Part shown: in pieces, positions 23,666-32,665 of the stretch
How positions within the stretch are numbered: position 1 is the stretch's first letter
How the letters are laid out: every line of letters starts with the position of its first letter
Notes under the pieces: generated by a model
The model's database searches: none
What the model saw: only the letters and a program-made list of their open reading frames with translations
What the model was told of the DNA's origin: nothing
DNA from: Methanoperedens sp049303315
GTDB taxonomy: Archaea > Halobacteriota > Methanosarcinia > Methanosarcinales > Methanoperedenaceae
Assembly: GCA_049303315.1 (NCBI GenBank)
Contig: JBAQMZ010000045.1
Location: forward strand, 1 to 64,000
Reading direction: 5' to 3'
DNA length: 64,000 nt
Position numbers and translations under genes: made by a program

Positions 23666-24910
23666 ATGGCGACAATAAGTGAAAAAATACTCAGCCGCGC
23701 CTGCGGCAAACCTGCATCAGCGGATGATTTTGTCGTGGCAAATATAGATTATGCGATGGCGCACGACGGGACAAGTGTGCTCGCCGTCAGGGCGTTTCGG
23801 GAAATGGGCGCAAAGAAGGTCTGGGACCCGGCGCGGATAATAATACCGTTTGACCATATTGCGCCTGCCAACAACGAAACTGCTGCAAAATTGCAGCAAA
23901 ATATCAGGAACTGGATAAAAGAGCAGGGAATCACCAATTTCTTCGATGTCGGGGAAGGGATATGCCACCAGGTATTGCCTGAGCAGGGGTTTGCCATGCC
24001 AGGAAAACTCATAATCGGAGCGGATTCGCACTCATGCACATACGGCGCCTTCGGGGCATTTGCGACGGGCGTGGGCGCAACGGATATGGCTGAGATTTTC
24101 GCAACAGGGAAACTGTGGCTTCGCATCCCGAAAACCATGAAGATAACCGTGAGCGGGCGATTGCAGGCAGGCGTATCTGCAAAGGATTTGACGCTTAATA
24201 TCATCAAAAATGTGGGTGCGGATGGAGCGAATTATAAAGCAATTGAATATTACGGCGAGACAATAAGCGAACTATCAATGGCAGAGCGCATGACGCTGTG
24301 CAACATGGCTATCGAGATGGGAGCAAAAGCGGGCATCGTGCCGCCCGATGACAAAACCTTCGAATACCTGAAGGGAAGAGCCCGGGAAAAATACACGCCT
24401 GTGTATGCGGATAAAGATGCGCAGTATTGCGAAGAATTCAATTTCGATGCCGGTGAACTTGAGCCACAAATTGCGAAGCCTCATGAAGTGGATAATGTTT
24501 TTCCGGTTAGTGAGGTAGAAGGAACACCGCTTGACCAGGTTTTCATAGGCTCTTGCACTAACGGGCGTTACGAGGATCTGGAGGTTGTTGCAAATATCCT
24601 GCGCGGCAAAAAGGTAAAAGTCAGGACGATTGTGCTGCCTGCTTCACGTTCTGTGCTGATTAAAGCCACGGAATCCGGGATAATAGCCGCGCTTTTGAAG
24701 GCTGGCGTTATTATTGCGCCGCCGGGCTGCGGTCCCTGCCTGGGAGCGCACATGGGGGTTATATGCGAAGGCGAGACATGCCTCTCCACATCGAACAGGA
24801 ATTTCAAGGGCAGGATGGGCGCAGGAGGACTTATTTATCTCTCATCGCCTGAGACTGCGGCGGCGAGTGCGCTGAGAGGGGAGATTACTGACCCGAGGGA
24901 AGTGGTTTGA
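23666..24910 (+). CDS. 3-Isopropylmalate/homoaconitate hydratase large subunit (LeuC/HacA)
   Basis: 414 residues, the size of the archaeal large subunit. The three cluster cysteines are in GSCTNGR and GCGPCLG; ADSHSCTYGAFGAFATGVGATDMA and RNFKGRMG are further hallmarks of the aconitase superfamily. The enzyme isomerises 2-isopropylmalate (leucine) or homocitrate-type acids (chain elongation to 2-oxosuberate for coenzyme B). The small subunit (LeuD/HacB) is not next to it, so the substrate is open. Its product could feed a dehydrogenase like that at 2728. Confidence 0.88.
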   Translation: MATISEKILSRACGKPASADDFVVANIDYAMAHDGTSVLAVRAFREMGAKKVWDPARIIIPFDHIAPANNETAAKLQQNIRNWIKEQGITNFFDVGEGICHQVLPEQGFAMPGKLIIGADSHSCTYGAFGAFATGVGATDMAEIFATGKLWLRIPKTMKITVSGRLQAGVSAKDLTLNIIKNVGADGANYKAIEYYGETISELSMAERMTLCNMAIEMGAKAGIVPPDDKTFEYLKGRAREKYTPVYADKDAQYCEEFNFDAGELEPQIAKPHEVDNVFPVSEVEGTPLDQVFIGSCTNGRYEDLEVVANILRGKKVKVRTIVLPASRSVLIKATESGIIAALLKAGVIIAPPGCGPCLGAHMGVICEGETCLSTSNRNFKGRMGAGGLIYLSSPETAAASALRGEITDPREVV

Positions 24911-24925
24911 ATTTAAAAAAGTCTA

Positions 24926-24965
24926 CTTCGTTATTTGACGAAGTACTCTTCGTTAGTTTTATATG
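24926..24965 (+). promoter_or_regulatory. Promoter and operator of the XRE regulator / mevalonate cluster
   Basis: CTTCGTTA occurs at 24926-24933 and again at 24948-24955, and ACGAAG-TACT-CTTCGT (24938-24953) is a perfect inverted repeat. The TATA-like TTTTATATG (24957-24965) follows at once and the ATG of the regulator is 26 bases further, so the mRNA is probably leaderless. A protein on the repeat would cover the BRE/TATA region. Autoregulation by the XRE protein is a reasonable guess. Confidence 0.6.
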
Positions 24966-24990
24966 CCTTCACATCATAACCCGCCTTAAC

Positions 24991-25791
24991 ATGACCGAAA
25001 AAGCAGCTGTTGCTTCGTCGCCTGTCTCTCTTACTTCTGGTATCAATAATCCCCCCCTCAATGGTTCTGACCAGGATTTGCGAAATAAACTTGCAGAAAA
25101 AATGGCAGGTGAGATTACACTATCAGATAATCCCGGAGAAACATTAAAAAAATGGCGCGCCAATTTTGAGATATCACAAACCGACCTTGCCTCTTTCCTG
25201 AAAGTATCTCCTTCCGTGATAAGTGATTATGAAAGCGGCAGGAGAAAATCGCCAGGTATTTTTATAGTAAGCAAGATTGTGGAGGCGATCATCGAAATGG
25301 ATGCTGCAAAGGGAGGAGCGAAAATCCGTTCCTACGAAGGGATGTTGCGCGGAGGTTTCAGCGCAGACGCAATTTATGATATTCATGAGTACCTTTCGCC
25401 TATCACCGTGGAGGAAATAACAAAACTGGTGAATGGGGAAGTTGTGTACAGCCCGGGCAGCGAATTTATAAAACCGTTGTACGGATACACCATTGTCAAT
25501 AGCTTACGGGCAATCCTCCAGCTTTCTTATAACGAGTTCCAGAAGTTGTACGGCTGGAGTTCAGAAAGGGCAATGATATATACCGAAGTTTCAACCGGCA
25601 GATCGCCAATGGTAGCCCTGAGAGTGACCAATTTGAAACCTGCCCTGGTTGTAATCCACGGGATTCCGGCATCACAGGTCGACAAGGTAGCAGCAAAAAT
25701 AGCAGAAATTGAACACATGCCGCTCATCGCTACGGTCATGCCAATGACAGACCTGATTCGTGCGCTTCAATCGCATGATATAAAACATTAA
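24991..25791 (+). CDS. Archaeal XRE-family transcription regulator with C-terminal ligand-like domain
   Basis: 266 residues from the ATG at 24991. A longer frame opens at 24907 but would start before the TATA box. Residues about 50-105 are a lambda-repressor-type HTH (TLKKWRANFEISQTDLASFL, then SPSVISDYESGRRKSPG). The rest (about 115-266) is a mixed alpha/beta domain with YGYTIVNSLRAILQLS and STGRSPMVALRVTNLKPALVVI, found with this HTH in many methanogens, probably sensing a small molecule. It is directly upstream of the thiolase/HMG-CoA synthase genes and likely controls them; the link rests on position. Confidence 0.82.
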   Translation: MTEKAAVASSPVSLTSGINNPPLNGSDQDLRNKLAEKMAGEITLSDNPGETLKKWRANFEISQTDLASFLKVSPSVISDYESGRRKSPGIFIVSKIVEAIIEMDAAKGGAKIRSYEGMLRGGFSADAIYDIHEYLSPITVEEITKLVNGEVVYSPGSEFIKPLYGYTIVNSLRAILQLSYNEFQKLYGWSSERAMIYTEVSTGRSPMVALRVTNLKPALVVIHGIPASQVDKVAAKIAEIEHMPLIATVMPMTDLIRALQSHDIKH

Positions 25792-25825
25792 TATCCTATT
25801 TTGAAATACAAACTGAGGTGGAAAA

Positions 25826-26866
25826 ATGAGTGTTGGAATTGTTTCATATGGTGTTTACATACCCCGTTACAGAATCAAGGTTGAAGAGATAGCTAAAGTA
25901 TGGGGTGCAAATGCAAACAGTATAATTGACGGGCTCATGGTTTATGAAAAATCAGTACCCGACATGGACGAGGATACGATAACAATCGCGGTGGAAGCGG
26001 CGCGTTATGCGATCAATCGCGCAGGGATAAATCCCCAAAAAATCGGAGCCCTCTACACAGGCTCGGAAAGCCACCCCTATGCCGTAAAACCCTCAAGCAC
26101 GGTTGTGGCTGAAGCAGTGGGAGCAACTCCCGACCTGACATTAGCCGATTTTGAGTTTGCCTGCAAGGCAGGCACGGCTGCCATCCAGACGTGTATGGGC
26201 ATGGTAGATTCGGACATGATAGAACTCGGCATGGCGATTGGCTCTGATGTTTCACAGGGAGCGCCGGGCGACGCGCTTGAATATACGGCAGCCGCTGGCG
26301 GGGTGGCATATATCATAGGAAAAAAGAACCAGGTTGCAAAAATCGAATCCACTTATTCGTTCACCACAGATACTCCTGATTTCTGGAGGAGAGAAGGAAT
26401 GCCGTATCCTGAACACGGCGGGCGGTTCACAGGCGAGCCCGGATATTTTAAACATGTCACGTCTGCAGCCCGGGGTCTTATGGAAAGGATGGGCACAAAA
26501 CCCTCTGACTACGATTATGCCGTATTTCACCAGCCAAACGGAAAATTCCCGACTCGAGTTGCGAAAATGCTTGGTTTCACAAATGAGCAGATTAAACCGG
26601 GTCTTGTGGTACCGCGCCTCGGGAATACTTATTCCGGCTCATGCATGATGGGGCTGGCTGCAACCCTCGATATTGCCAAACCGGAAGACCGTATATTCAT
26701 GACATCGTTCGGTTCAGGCGCAGGAAGCGACGCTTTCAGCTTTGAAGTGACTGATAAAATTGACGAAATACGCAACGGTGCGCCCAGTGTTGAAAAAATG
26801 CTGGCTAACCCGGTATATATTAATTATGCGACCTATGCGAGACATAAAGGGAAAATCAAATTATAA
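25826..26866 (+). CDS. Hydroxymethylglutaryl-CoA synthase
   Basis: 346 residues, the archaeal size. Catalytic Cys in DFEFACKAGTAAIQ, His in AVFHQPNGKFP, and the NTYSGSCMMGLAATLD stretch near the end. It condenses acetyl-CoA with acetoacetyl-CoA to HMG-CoA, the committed precursor of mevalonate and of archaeal ether lipids. A GAGGTG ribosome site lies before the ATG. Thiolase follows after 9 bases and DUF35 overlaps that; in methanogens these three proteins form one channelled complex that overcomes the unfavourable thiolase step. Confidence 0.95.
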   Translation: MSVGIVSYGVYIPRYRIKVEEIAKVWGANANSIIDGLMVYEKSVPDMDEDTITIAVEAARYAINRAGINPQKIGALYTGSESHPYAVKPSSTVVAEAVGATPDLTLADFEFACKAGTAAIQTCMGMVDSDMIELGMAIGSDVSQGAPGDALEYTAAAGGVAYIIGKKNQVAKIESTYSFTTDTPDFWRREGMPYPEHGGRFTGEPGYFKHVTSAARGLMERMGTKPSDYDYAVFHQPNGKFPTRVAKMLGFTNEQIKPGLVVPRLGNTYSGSCMMGLAATLDIAKPEDRIFMTSFGSGAGSDAFSFEVTDKIDEIRNGAPSVEKMLANPVYINYATYARHKGKIKL

Positions 26867-26875
26867 GGTGATTAC

Positions 26876-28045
26876 ATGAGAGATGTAGCAATTATCGGAG
26901 TCGGATGCACTGAATTCGGCGAATTATGGGATAAATCATTCAGGGAAATTTTTGTAGAGGCGGGAGTGAGCGCAATAGAAGACGCCAATGTGCAGGGCGG
27001 AAAAATCGATGCCCTCTATGTAGGCAACATGAGCGGCGGCAGGTTTATAGAGCAGGAACATCTTGGCGCGCTGATTGCCGATTATTCGGGGCTGGCAAGC
27101 CTGCATATTCCCTCAACGCGCGTGGAAGCAGCCTGTGCGTCGGGCGGTCTTGCGCTCCGGCAGGGGATAATCGCCGTAGCATCAGGTTACCATGATATTG
27201 TAATAGCGGGAGGAGCCGAGAAAATGACCGATGTAGGCGTCGAAACAACAACGGACGCTCTTGCAGCCGCAGCAGACAGGGAATGGGAAGGAATAATGGG
27301 CGCCACATTCCCGGGTCTTTATGCCATGATAGCCAGGCTGCACATGCATAAATACGGGACAAAACAGGAACAACTGGCGGCTGTTGCGGTCAAGAACCAT
27401 CACAACGGCACCATGAACCCGAAAGCCCAATTCCAGAATGAAATATCGATAGAAACAGTCCTTAATTCTGTCATGGTAGCAGACCCGTTGCGTGTCTTTG
27501 ATTGTTCGCCGATTACGGACGGCGCGTCTGCCGTGGTTCTTGCCCCGGCTGAGATAGCCCATAAGTTCACGGACACGCCGATATATGTAAAGGCATCTGC
27601 GCAGGCAAGCGGAACAATATCGCTTCATGACAGGCCGGATATTACCACACTGGATGCGACAGTAGCCGCGGCGAACTGGGCTTACAAGATGGCAAAAACC
27701 ACACCGAAAGATATCGACTTTGCAGAAGTGCATGATTGTTTCACTATCGCGGAGATATGCGCTATAGAAGACCTTGGTTTTGTGAAAAAAGGTGAAGGTG
27801 GAGAGGCTGCTGAATCTGGTTTGACCGCCATCGGAGGGAAGATTCCCATAAATCCATCGGGCGGATTAAAGGCATGCGGTCATCCCGTCGGGGCGACCGG
27901 AGTCAAACAGGCCGTGGAAATTACACTCCAGCTAAGGGGAGAAGCGGGCAAGCGGCAGATAGACGGCGCCGAGACAGGTCTAACCCATAATGTGGGAGGG
28001 TCGGGAGGCACTGCTGTAGTTCATATATTCGGGAGGGATAGATAA
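26876..28045 (+). CDS. Acetoacetyl-CoA thiolase (archaeal, SCP-x-like)
   Basis: 389 residues. Thiolase active site: nucleophilic Cys in VEAACASGGLALRQG, His in EVHDCFTIAEI and the Cys/His of KACGHPVGATG. It joins two acetyl-CoA to acetoacetyl-CoA for HMG-CoA synthase. It lacks the long loop of bacterial thiolases and is of the archaeal type found in the HMGS/DUF35 complex. The stop shares a base with the next start (TAATG), so translation is coupled. Confidence 0.94.
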   Translation: MRDVAIIGVGCTEFGELWDKSFREIFVEAGVSAIEDANVQGGKIDALYVGNMSGGRFIEQEHLGALIADYSGLASLHIPSTRVEAACASGGLALRQGIIAVASGYHDIVIAGGAEKMTDVGVETTTDALAAAADREWEGIMGATFPGLYAMIARLHMHKYGTKQEQLAAVAVKNHHNGTMNPKAQFQNEISIETVLNSVMVADPLRVFDCSPITDGASAVVLAPAEIAHKFTDTPIYVKASAQASGTISLHDRPDITTLDATVAAANWAYKMAKTTPKDIDFAEVHDCFTIAEICAIEDLGFVKKGEGGEAAESGLTAIGGKIPINPSGGLKACGHPVGATGVKQAVEITLQLRGEAGKRQIDGAETGLTHNVGGSGGTAVVHIFGRDR

Positions 28046-28440
28046 TGTCGGTTCCAAGATTCTGGAGAAGGCTTAAAAACCTGTACAATCTTATCGGGAC
28101 GCACTGCGAAAAATGCGGCGGGTTTTATTATCCGCCAAGGAACATGTGTCCCAAATGCAGGAGGAACGGCGTGATAGTCCCGTTCAAGTTCAAAGGTACA
28201 GGAGAGGTAGTGACCTTTACGATAGTGCACAGCGCGGCAAAAGATTATTCGAAGCTTACACCGTACATACTCGCCATAATAAAATTGGATGAAGGCCCAA
28301 GGCTCACTTCACAGGTAATATGTTCTCATGAAGATATCCATATAGGAATGAAAGTAAAATCCGCATTCAGGAAACTCGGTGAAGAGAGCGACAGGGGAAT
28401 GATATATTATGGGACAAAATTTATCCCTCTTGAGAATTAA
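28045..28440 (+). CDS. DUF35 zinc-ribbon/OB-fold bridging protein
   Basis: 131 residues. N-terminal helix SVPRFWRRLKNLYNLIGTHC, a zinc ribbon CEKCGG...CPKCRR (about residues 25-43), then an OB fold (GTGEVVTFTIVH.., TPYILAIIKLDEGPRL). In the methanogen complex this protein bridges thiolase and HMG-CoA synthase and provides a shared CoA site. Its place as third gene with coupled start fits that role exactly. Confidence 0.93.
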   Translation: MSVPRFWRRLKNLYNLIGTHCEKCGGFYYPPRNMCPKCRRNGVIVPFKFKGTGEVVTFTIVHSAAKDYSKLTPYILAIIKLDEGPRLTSQVICSHEDIHIGMKVKSAFRKLGEESDRGMIYYGTKFIPLEN

Positions 28441-28472
28441 TTACATAATAAATATCAATTAGAAAACAAGAA

Positions 28473-29558
28473 ATGAATAATCTTTTTCATAAGTCCCAGG
28501 CAGATGAAGAACTGGCTGGAAAAATCAACCAGTTTTTCTCCATATATGATATCCAGCATGAGAACGGCAATATCTATTTCTTTGGAATCCCGAAGGAAGA
28601 CCTGAGGGCAATCTATCAAAAATTGTGGCAGGCTTTTTCTGAAAAGGGTTACCAGTTCACCTTTAAATATGAGCTGGGTGAACACATTCTCATAGCCTCG
28701 CCTTTTACACCCGCCCGGGAGCGGAAATGGATAAATGTCGTGCTGGCTCTTGCTACTGTTATTACCACGATGGTCGTGGGGTCGTTCCTTTTTGCAGCCG
28801 ATCCCATAAACAATCCATGGGATGTATTGAAAGGCATCCCTTTCACCGTTGCAATAATGACAATACTGGGGGCGCACGAGGCCGGGCACTACATAACTGC
28901 GAAAAAGCACGGCATGCGAACATCACTGCCTTACTTTATACCCTTCCCTAATATGATAGGTACGATGGGAGCTGTAATCAAGCACAGCGGACCGATACCA
29001 AGCCGGAAAGCCCTGTTCGATGTCGGGGTTTCCGGTCCCTTAATCGGGCTTTTTGTATCAGTAGTGGTCACTATAATAGGTCTTCTCCAGCCCCCTGTCA
29101 CCCAAACCCCAGGCTCATTCCAGGTTCAACTGGGTATCCCGCTGCTTTTTGAATTCATAACGCGCCTCATCCCGACAGCCAATACAGCGGCGCTGCATCC
29201 GATTGCATTTGCAGGATGGGTAGGGATGTTCGTGACCGCCTTGAACCTCATCCCTGCGGGGCAGCTTGACGGCGGGCATGTGCTTCGCGCAATGCTCGGT
29301 GAAAAAGCCTCGTATGTGTCGAATATTATACCGTTTATACTTATTTCACTTGGATTCTACCTGACTTATTTCCAGAACCGCGATGGGTTTTTATGGGTAT
29401 TATGGGGCCTTTTCCTGTCGTTTTTTGCGGCGGCAGGACATCCCAAACCCCTTAATGATGAAATCCCGCTCGGAAAAGGAAGGCTGGCTTTAGGGGTATT
29501 TGCCTTTATTATGGGGTTTTTATCTTTGACTCTGGTTCCGTTCCAGATGCAGCCCTGA
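28473..29558 (+). CDS. Site-2-type membrane metalloprotease
   Basis: 361 residues. The zinc site is GAHEAGHYITAKKHGM (HExxH in a membrane helix) and the third ligand is the Asp of PAGQLDGGHVLRAMLG. Before the first helix stand about 85 cytoplasmic residues without a known domain. Seven or so hydrophobic segments follow. Such proteases cut membrane-bound transcription factors or signal-peptide remnants. It follows the HMG-CoA cluster by 32 bases; regulated cleavage linked to lipid synthesis, as in sterol control, is tempting but unsupported. Confidence 0.88.
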   Translation: MNNLFHKSQADEELAGKINQFFSIYDIQHENGNIYFFGIPKEDLRAIYQKLWQAFSEKGYQFTFKYELGEHILIASPFTPARERKWINVVLALATVITTMVVGSFLFAADPINNPWDVLKGIPFTVAIMTILGAHEAGHYITAKKHGMRTSLPYFIPFPNMIGTMGAVIKHSGPIPSRKALFDVGVSGPLIGLFVSVVVTIIGLLQPPVTQTPGSFQVQLGIPLLFEFITRLIPTANTAALHPIAFAGWVGMFVTALNLIPAGQLDGGHVLRAMLGEKASYVSNIIPFILISLGFYLTYFQNRDGFLWVLWGLFLSFFAAAGHPKPLNDEIPLGKGRLALGVFAFIMGFLSLTLVPFQMQP

Positions 29559-29562
29559 AATC

Positions 29563-30690
29563 TTATTCCCCTGCCCCGAAAATCCCGGAAACAATCCCTT
29601 CCAGCTCTTTTTTTCTCTTTTTATTCGATGACTCCACTTTTCCATCAGGCTCGATAACCGACACAATGACATCAAACCGCTCCGCGGCTGCAATATCAGC
29701 TGATGACATTATCGGGATTTCCTCAGACGGCGGCGGAATCATGGGATTTGCCAGATATTCAAGTTCCTGGAGTGCAGGTGTGTATGAATGGATAATCTCG
29801 AGTTTCCCCTCTTTTTCATGCTTATAAGCACGGTAAAGAGCCCTGTTCTGCCTGAAGCCCACATATATCTCAAGAAGTGTTACACCTATCTGGGAATTGA
29901 CCTGTTTTCCAACAACAATGTCGCTGATTATCTTTTCATCTCCATCCCTGTGAAGCAAAAGAAAACCGCTTTCTTTATTCTCGTTATTTGAGATGTCAAT
30001 CATTTTTCGAAGACAATCCGGAACTGTCATGCCTTTTGTGGGGATTATCCTGTCAAAATCCTTGATAGTCCTTGATATCTGGTCTTCATCATAATCCGTA
30101 ACCCCATCGCGGTTAATGATATCCGTGACCTTCGCCCCCTGGATGCCCCAGAGGTTTGATTCTATGCCGTACTTTTTTTCCTTCTGGAGCAAAGTCGTAA
30201 GCCGCTCTTTTGCGTCAAGATGGCGGGACAGCCTTCTTTTTACAAGCTCTTCATCGCTTGCTATAAGTTCAATTCCTTTGGGTTCTGCGCCCATTTTTTT
30301 TGTCAATAAGGATATCTGCCTGATTAATTCAGGTTCGCCCAGTTCCATTACGTCAAAAATATTCTCAACCAGCAATTTGACCTGGTCGTATACCGTGACT
30401 TCTACATAGACCGGTTCATCGCCCTCGAAGATGGGAAGCTTTCTTTTTTCGTAAAGCTCACCCTTCATTTTCTCAACAAAGTCTTTCCTGATAAGGACAA
30501 CGGGCTGGGCAGCACGCGCCCGGCCTTCAAAATAAGCCCCGACATTCTCAGAAAGCAGATGAATCGCCAAGGTTGTTTTTCCCCCGCCCTGCGGTCCTGT
30601 CAATATTAAAATAGGATGCTCTTCAAGTTCTTTTAAGAGAATCTTTGCAGATTCTTCTTTTGTGTGTTTTGAAGTATCAAGTATGTCCAT
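29563..30690 (-). CDS. P-loop ATPase of unknown function
   Basis: 375 residues from the ATG at 30690; an upstream start at 30786 would put the palindromic repeat into the protein and is rejected. Walker A GPQGGGKTT lies at about residues 30-38. What follows is alpha/beta with VVLIRKDFVEKM, VYVEVTVYDQVKLLVENIF and a helical middle (KRRLSRHLDAKERLTTLLQKE). The C-terminus is charged (SSNKKRKKELEGIVSGIFG). I do not recognise the family; an AAA/DnaA-like or PilT-like NTPase is possible. It lies after the thermosome gene on the same strand, separated by the repeat at 30695. Confidence 0.65.
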   Translation of the reverse strand: MDILDTSKHTKEESAKILLKELEEHPILILTGPQGGGKTTLAIHLLSENVGAYFEGRARAAQPVVLIRKDFVEKMKGELYEKRKLPIFEGDEPVYVEVTVYDQVKLLVENIFDVMELGEPELIRQISLLTKKMGAEPKGIELIASDEELVKRRLSRHLDAKERLTTLLQKEKKYGIESNLWGIQGAKVTDIINRDGVTDYDEDQISRTIKDFDRIIPTKGMTVPDCLRKMIDISNNENKESGFLLLHRDGDEKIISDIVVGKQVNSQIGVTLLEIYVGFRQNRALYRAYKHEKEGKLEIIHSYTPALQELEYLANPMIPPPSEEIPIMSSADIAAAERFDVIVSVIEPDGKVESSNKKRKKELEGIVSGIFGAGE

Positions 30691-30694
30691 CAAA

Positions 30695-30855
30695 ACCCCC
30701 GAGCAGAATCCACGTATGCCCCGGAGGGCATACGTGTGTGCGCCGATTCCGAAACCCTGCTGGTTCTCGACTCCGCGCACACGCATGGCGTAGCCATGCG
30801 TGGATACGCCCTCCCGAGGCGTAACTCGGGAGGCCCCGCAACTCTGGGGCAGTTA
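30695..30855. repeat. Multi-hairpin GC-rich intergenic repeat (copy D) after the thermosome gene
   Basis: Four or five stems in series: GTATGCCCCGGAGGGCATAC (about 30714-30733), CACGCATGGCGTAGCCATGCGTG (as CACGCATGGC / GCCATGCGTG, about 30779-30801), CCTCCCGAGGCGTAACTCGGGAGG as two arms (30811-30834), and GGCCCC..GGGGC around 30834-30850. It resembles copies A and B in layout and in the CGTATGC/GCATACG core. Non-coding. Confidence 0.7.
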
Positions 30856-30860
30856 ACCAC

Positions 30861-32510
30861 TTAGTCCATTCCTTCCATTCCGCCCATACCAGGCATTCCG
30901 CCGCCGGGTGGCATTCCCCCGCCCGGCGCTGATTTGCTTGAGAGCACATCGTCGATGCGCAGGATCATGGTGGCTGCTTCAGTGCCCGAACTTATAGCCT
31001 GGGTCTTTACACGAAGCGGCTCAACTACGCCTTCCTTCCACATGTCCACAACCTTACCGCTGAACACGTTCAGTCCCGCGGTCTTGTTGCCTTTCTCATG
31101 CTGGCTTCTCATCTCAACAAGCATGTTGATGGGGTCAAGACCCGCATTCTCGGCTAAGGTTCTGGGAATGATTTCCATGGCTTCGGCAAACTTTGCAACT
31201 GCTAATTGTTCTCTTCCTTTCAAGGTGCTTGAGTATTCGCGCAAGCGCATGGCCAATTCGACTTCAGGCGAACCCCCGCCAGCTACGAGAGTCTCATCCT
31301 CGATTGCAACGCCGACAACGCGCAGCGCATCATGGAGCGCGCGTTCCGCCTCATCCACAACATGCTCAGTTCCTCCGCGGAGGATAATCGAAACGGCCTT
31401 GGGATTATGGCATTCTGTGACATAGGTCATTGCCTCATCGCCAATCTTTTTCTCTTCAACGAGACCCGCTTTCCCGACGTCGGATTCGTTGATTTCCTTG
31501 AGGCTTGTAAGTACCTTTGCACCGGTTGCACGTGCGAGTTTGTCCATATCGCTCTTCTTGACACGCCTTGCCGCATAAATGCCGGCTTTTGCAAGATAGT
31601 GCTGTGCAATATCATCTATTCCTTTCTGCACGAAAACAACATTAGCGCCGCAATCGATCACTTTGTTGACCATGTCATGTATCATCTGTTCTTCCTGGTC
31701 AAGGAATAACTGGAGCTGGTCAGGCGATTTTATCGAGATCTCTGCATCCACTTCTGTCTTTTTGATCTCAAGTGCTTCGTTGAGGAGAAGGATCTTTGCA
31801 TCAGTGACCTTCTTTGGCATGTTTGTATGGACTCTTTCCTTATCTATTACCATGCCCTCAATCAACAGTGAATCTTCAACACTGCCGCCAACTTTCTTTT
31901 CGACTTTTATATCTTCGACATCCACGGTCTTTTTCCCATTTTCAGTATCGACAACTGCCAGGACAGCATTTACAGCCAGGTTTGCGAATACATCCTTGGA
32001 TGCTTCGGCGCCCTTTCCTGTTATTGCTGTTGCTGCGATTTTCAATAATAAATCCCTGTCATCCACCGTTACTCTTTGTGCGAGAGTCTGGAGGATTTCC
32101 TTTGCTTTTATCGATGCAAGCCTGTATCCGCTTGCGATAACTGTGGGATGTACTCCCTGCTCCAGGAGGTCTTCCGCATTCTTCAGGAATTCGCCTGCAA
32201 GAACCGCTGCCGTGGTTGTGCCGTCCCCGACCTCGTCATCCTGGGTCTTTGCGACCTCGACAATCATCTTGGCTGCCGGGTGCTCGATATCCATTTCCTT
32301 AAGAATGGTTGCCCCGTCGTTTGTGATTACGATATCCCCAAGCGAATCCACGAGCATTTTATCCATGCCCTTTGGCCCGAGGGTAGTCCTGACTGCTGCC
32401 GCAACGGCTTTTGCAGCCATGATATTATTATTCTGTGCTTCTCTTCCTTTTGTTCTCTGACTGCCTTCTCTTAAAATAAAGATGGGCTGTCCTCCTAGTT
32501 GTCCTGCCAT
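30861..32510 (-). CDS. Thermosome (group II chaperonin) subunit
   Basis: 549 residues. Chaperonin motifs: TLGPKGMDKMLVD, ITNDGATILKEM, GDGTTTAAVLAGE near the ATP site and GGGSPEVELAMRLREY late in the protein; it ends in a Gly/Met/Pro tail (PGGGMPGMGGMEGMD) typical of thermosomes. It assembles into double rings that fold proteins with a built-in lid. The GGAGG site is 8-10 bases before the ATG, and the promoter shows a TATA box and an inverted repeat. Other subunits, if present, are outside the window. Confidence 0.97.
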   Translation of the reverse strand: MAGQLGGQPIFILREGSQRTKGREAQNNNIMAAKAVAAAVRTTLGPKGMDKMLVDSLGDIVITNDGATILKEMDIEHPAAKMIVEVAKTQDDEVGDGTTTAAVLAGEFLKNAEDLLEQGVHPTVIASGYRLASIKAKEILQTLAQRVTVDDRDLLLKIAATAITGKGAEASKDVFANLAVNAVLAVVDTENGKKTVDVEDIKVEKKVGGSVEDSLLIEGMVIDKERVHTNMPKKVTDAKILLLNEALEIKKTEVDAEISIKSPDQLQLFLDQEEQMIHDMVNKVIDCGANVVFVQKGIDDIAQHYLAKAGIYAARRVKKSDMDKLARATGAKVLTSLKEINESDVGKAGLVEEKKIGDEAMTYVTECHNPKAVSIILRGGTEHVVDEAERALHDALRVVGVAIEDETLVAGGGSPEVELAMRLREYSSTLKGREQLAVAKFAEAMEIIPRTLAENAGLDPINMLVEMRSQHEKGNKTAGLNVFSGKVVDMWKEGVVEPLRVKTQAISSGTEAATMILRIDDVLSSKSAPGGGMPPGGGMPGMGGMEGMD

Positions 32511-32544
32511 AATAAGCCTCCGTTAAAATTTTACTTTGTAATCT

Positions 32545-32600
32545 GTACAAATACACGCTTGTACGAGGATTCTCACTGTTTGTAATTCTATATATATATT
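32545..32600 (-). promoter_or_regulatory. Thermosome promoter with inverted repeat at the start point
   Basis: On the minus strand a long TATA stretch AATATATATATAG (32600-32588) is followed about 25 bases on by GTACAA-8 bases-TTGTAC (32564-32545). The repeat covers the expected start site, the place where archaeal heat-shock repressors bind. The bound protein cannot be named. The leader to the ATG is about 50 bases with a good ribosome site. Confidence 0.6.
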
Positions 32601-32665
32601 ACGGTTGACAAAACCGCTACCCGATTCAAAAGAGAAGCCGAAGGTAGAAACGGAGTTGGCTGAAA

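Noticed and set aside
24907..24990. Longer N-terminus for the XRE regulator
   Set aside because: The extension would begin upstream of a clear TATA box and read through the operator-like repeat; the ATG at 24991 fits a leaderless start.
30691..30786. Longer N-terminus for the P-loop ATPase
   Set aside because: The added residues are encoded by the palindromic repeat and have no family character.
31663..32460. 265-codon open frame on the plus strand
   Set aside because: It lies wholly antisense to the thermosome gene and is a by-product of its codon use; Ser/Thr-rich with no family resemblance.
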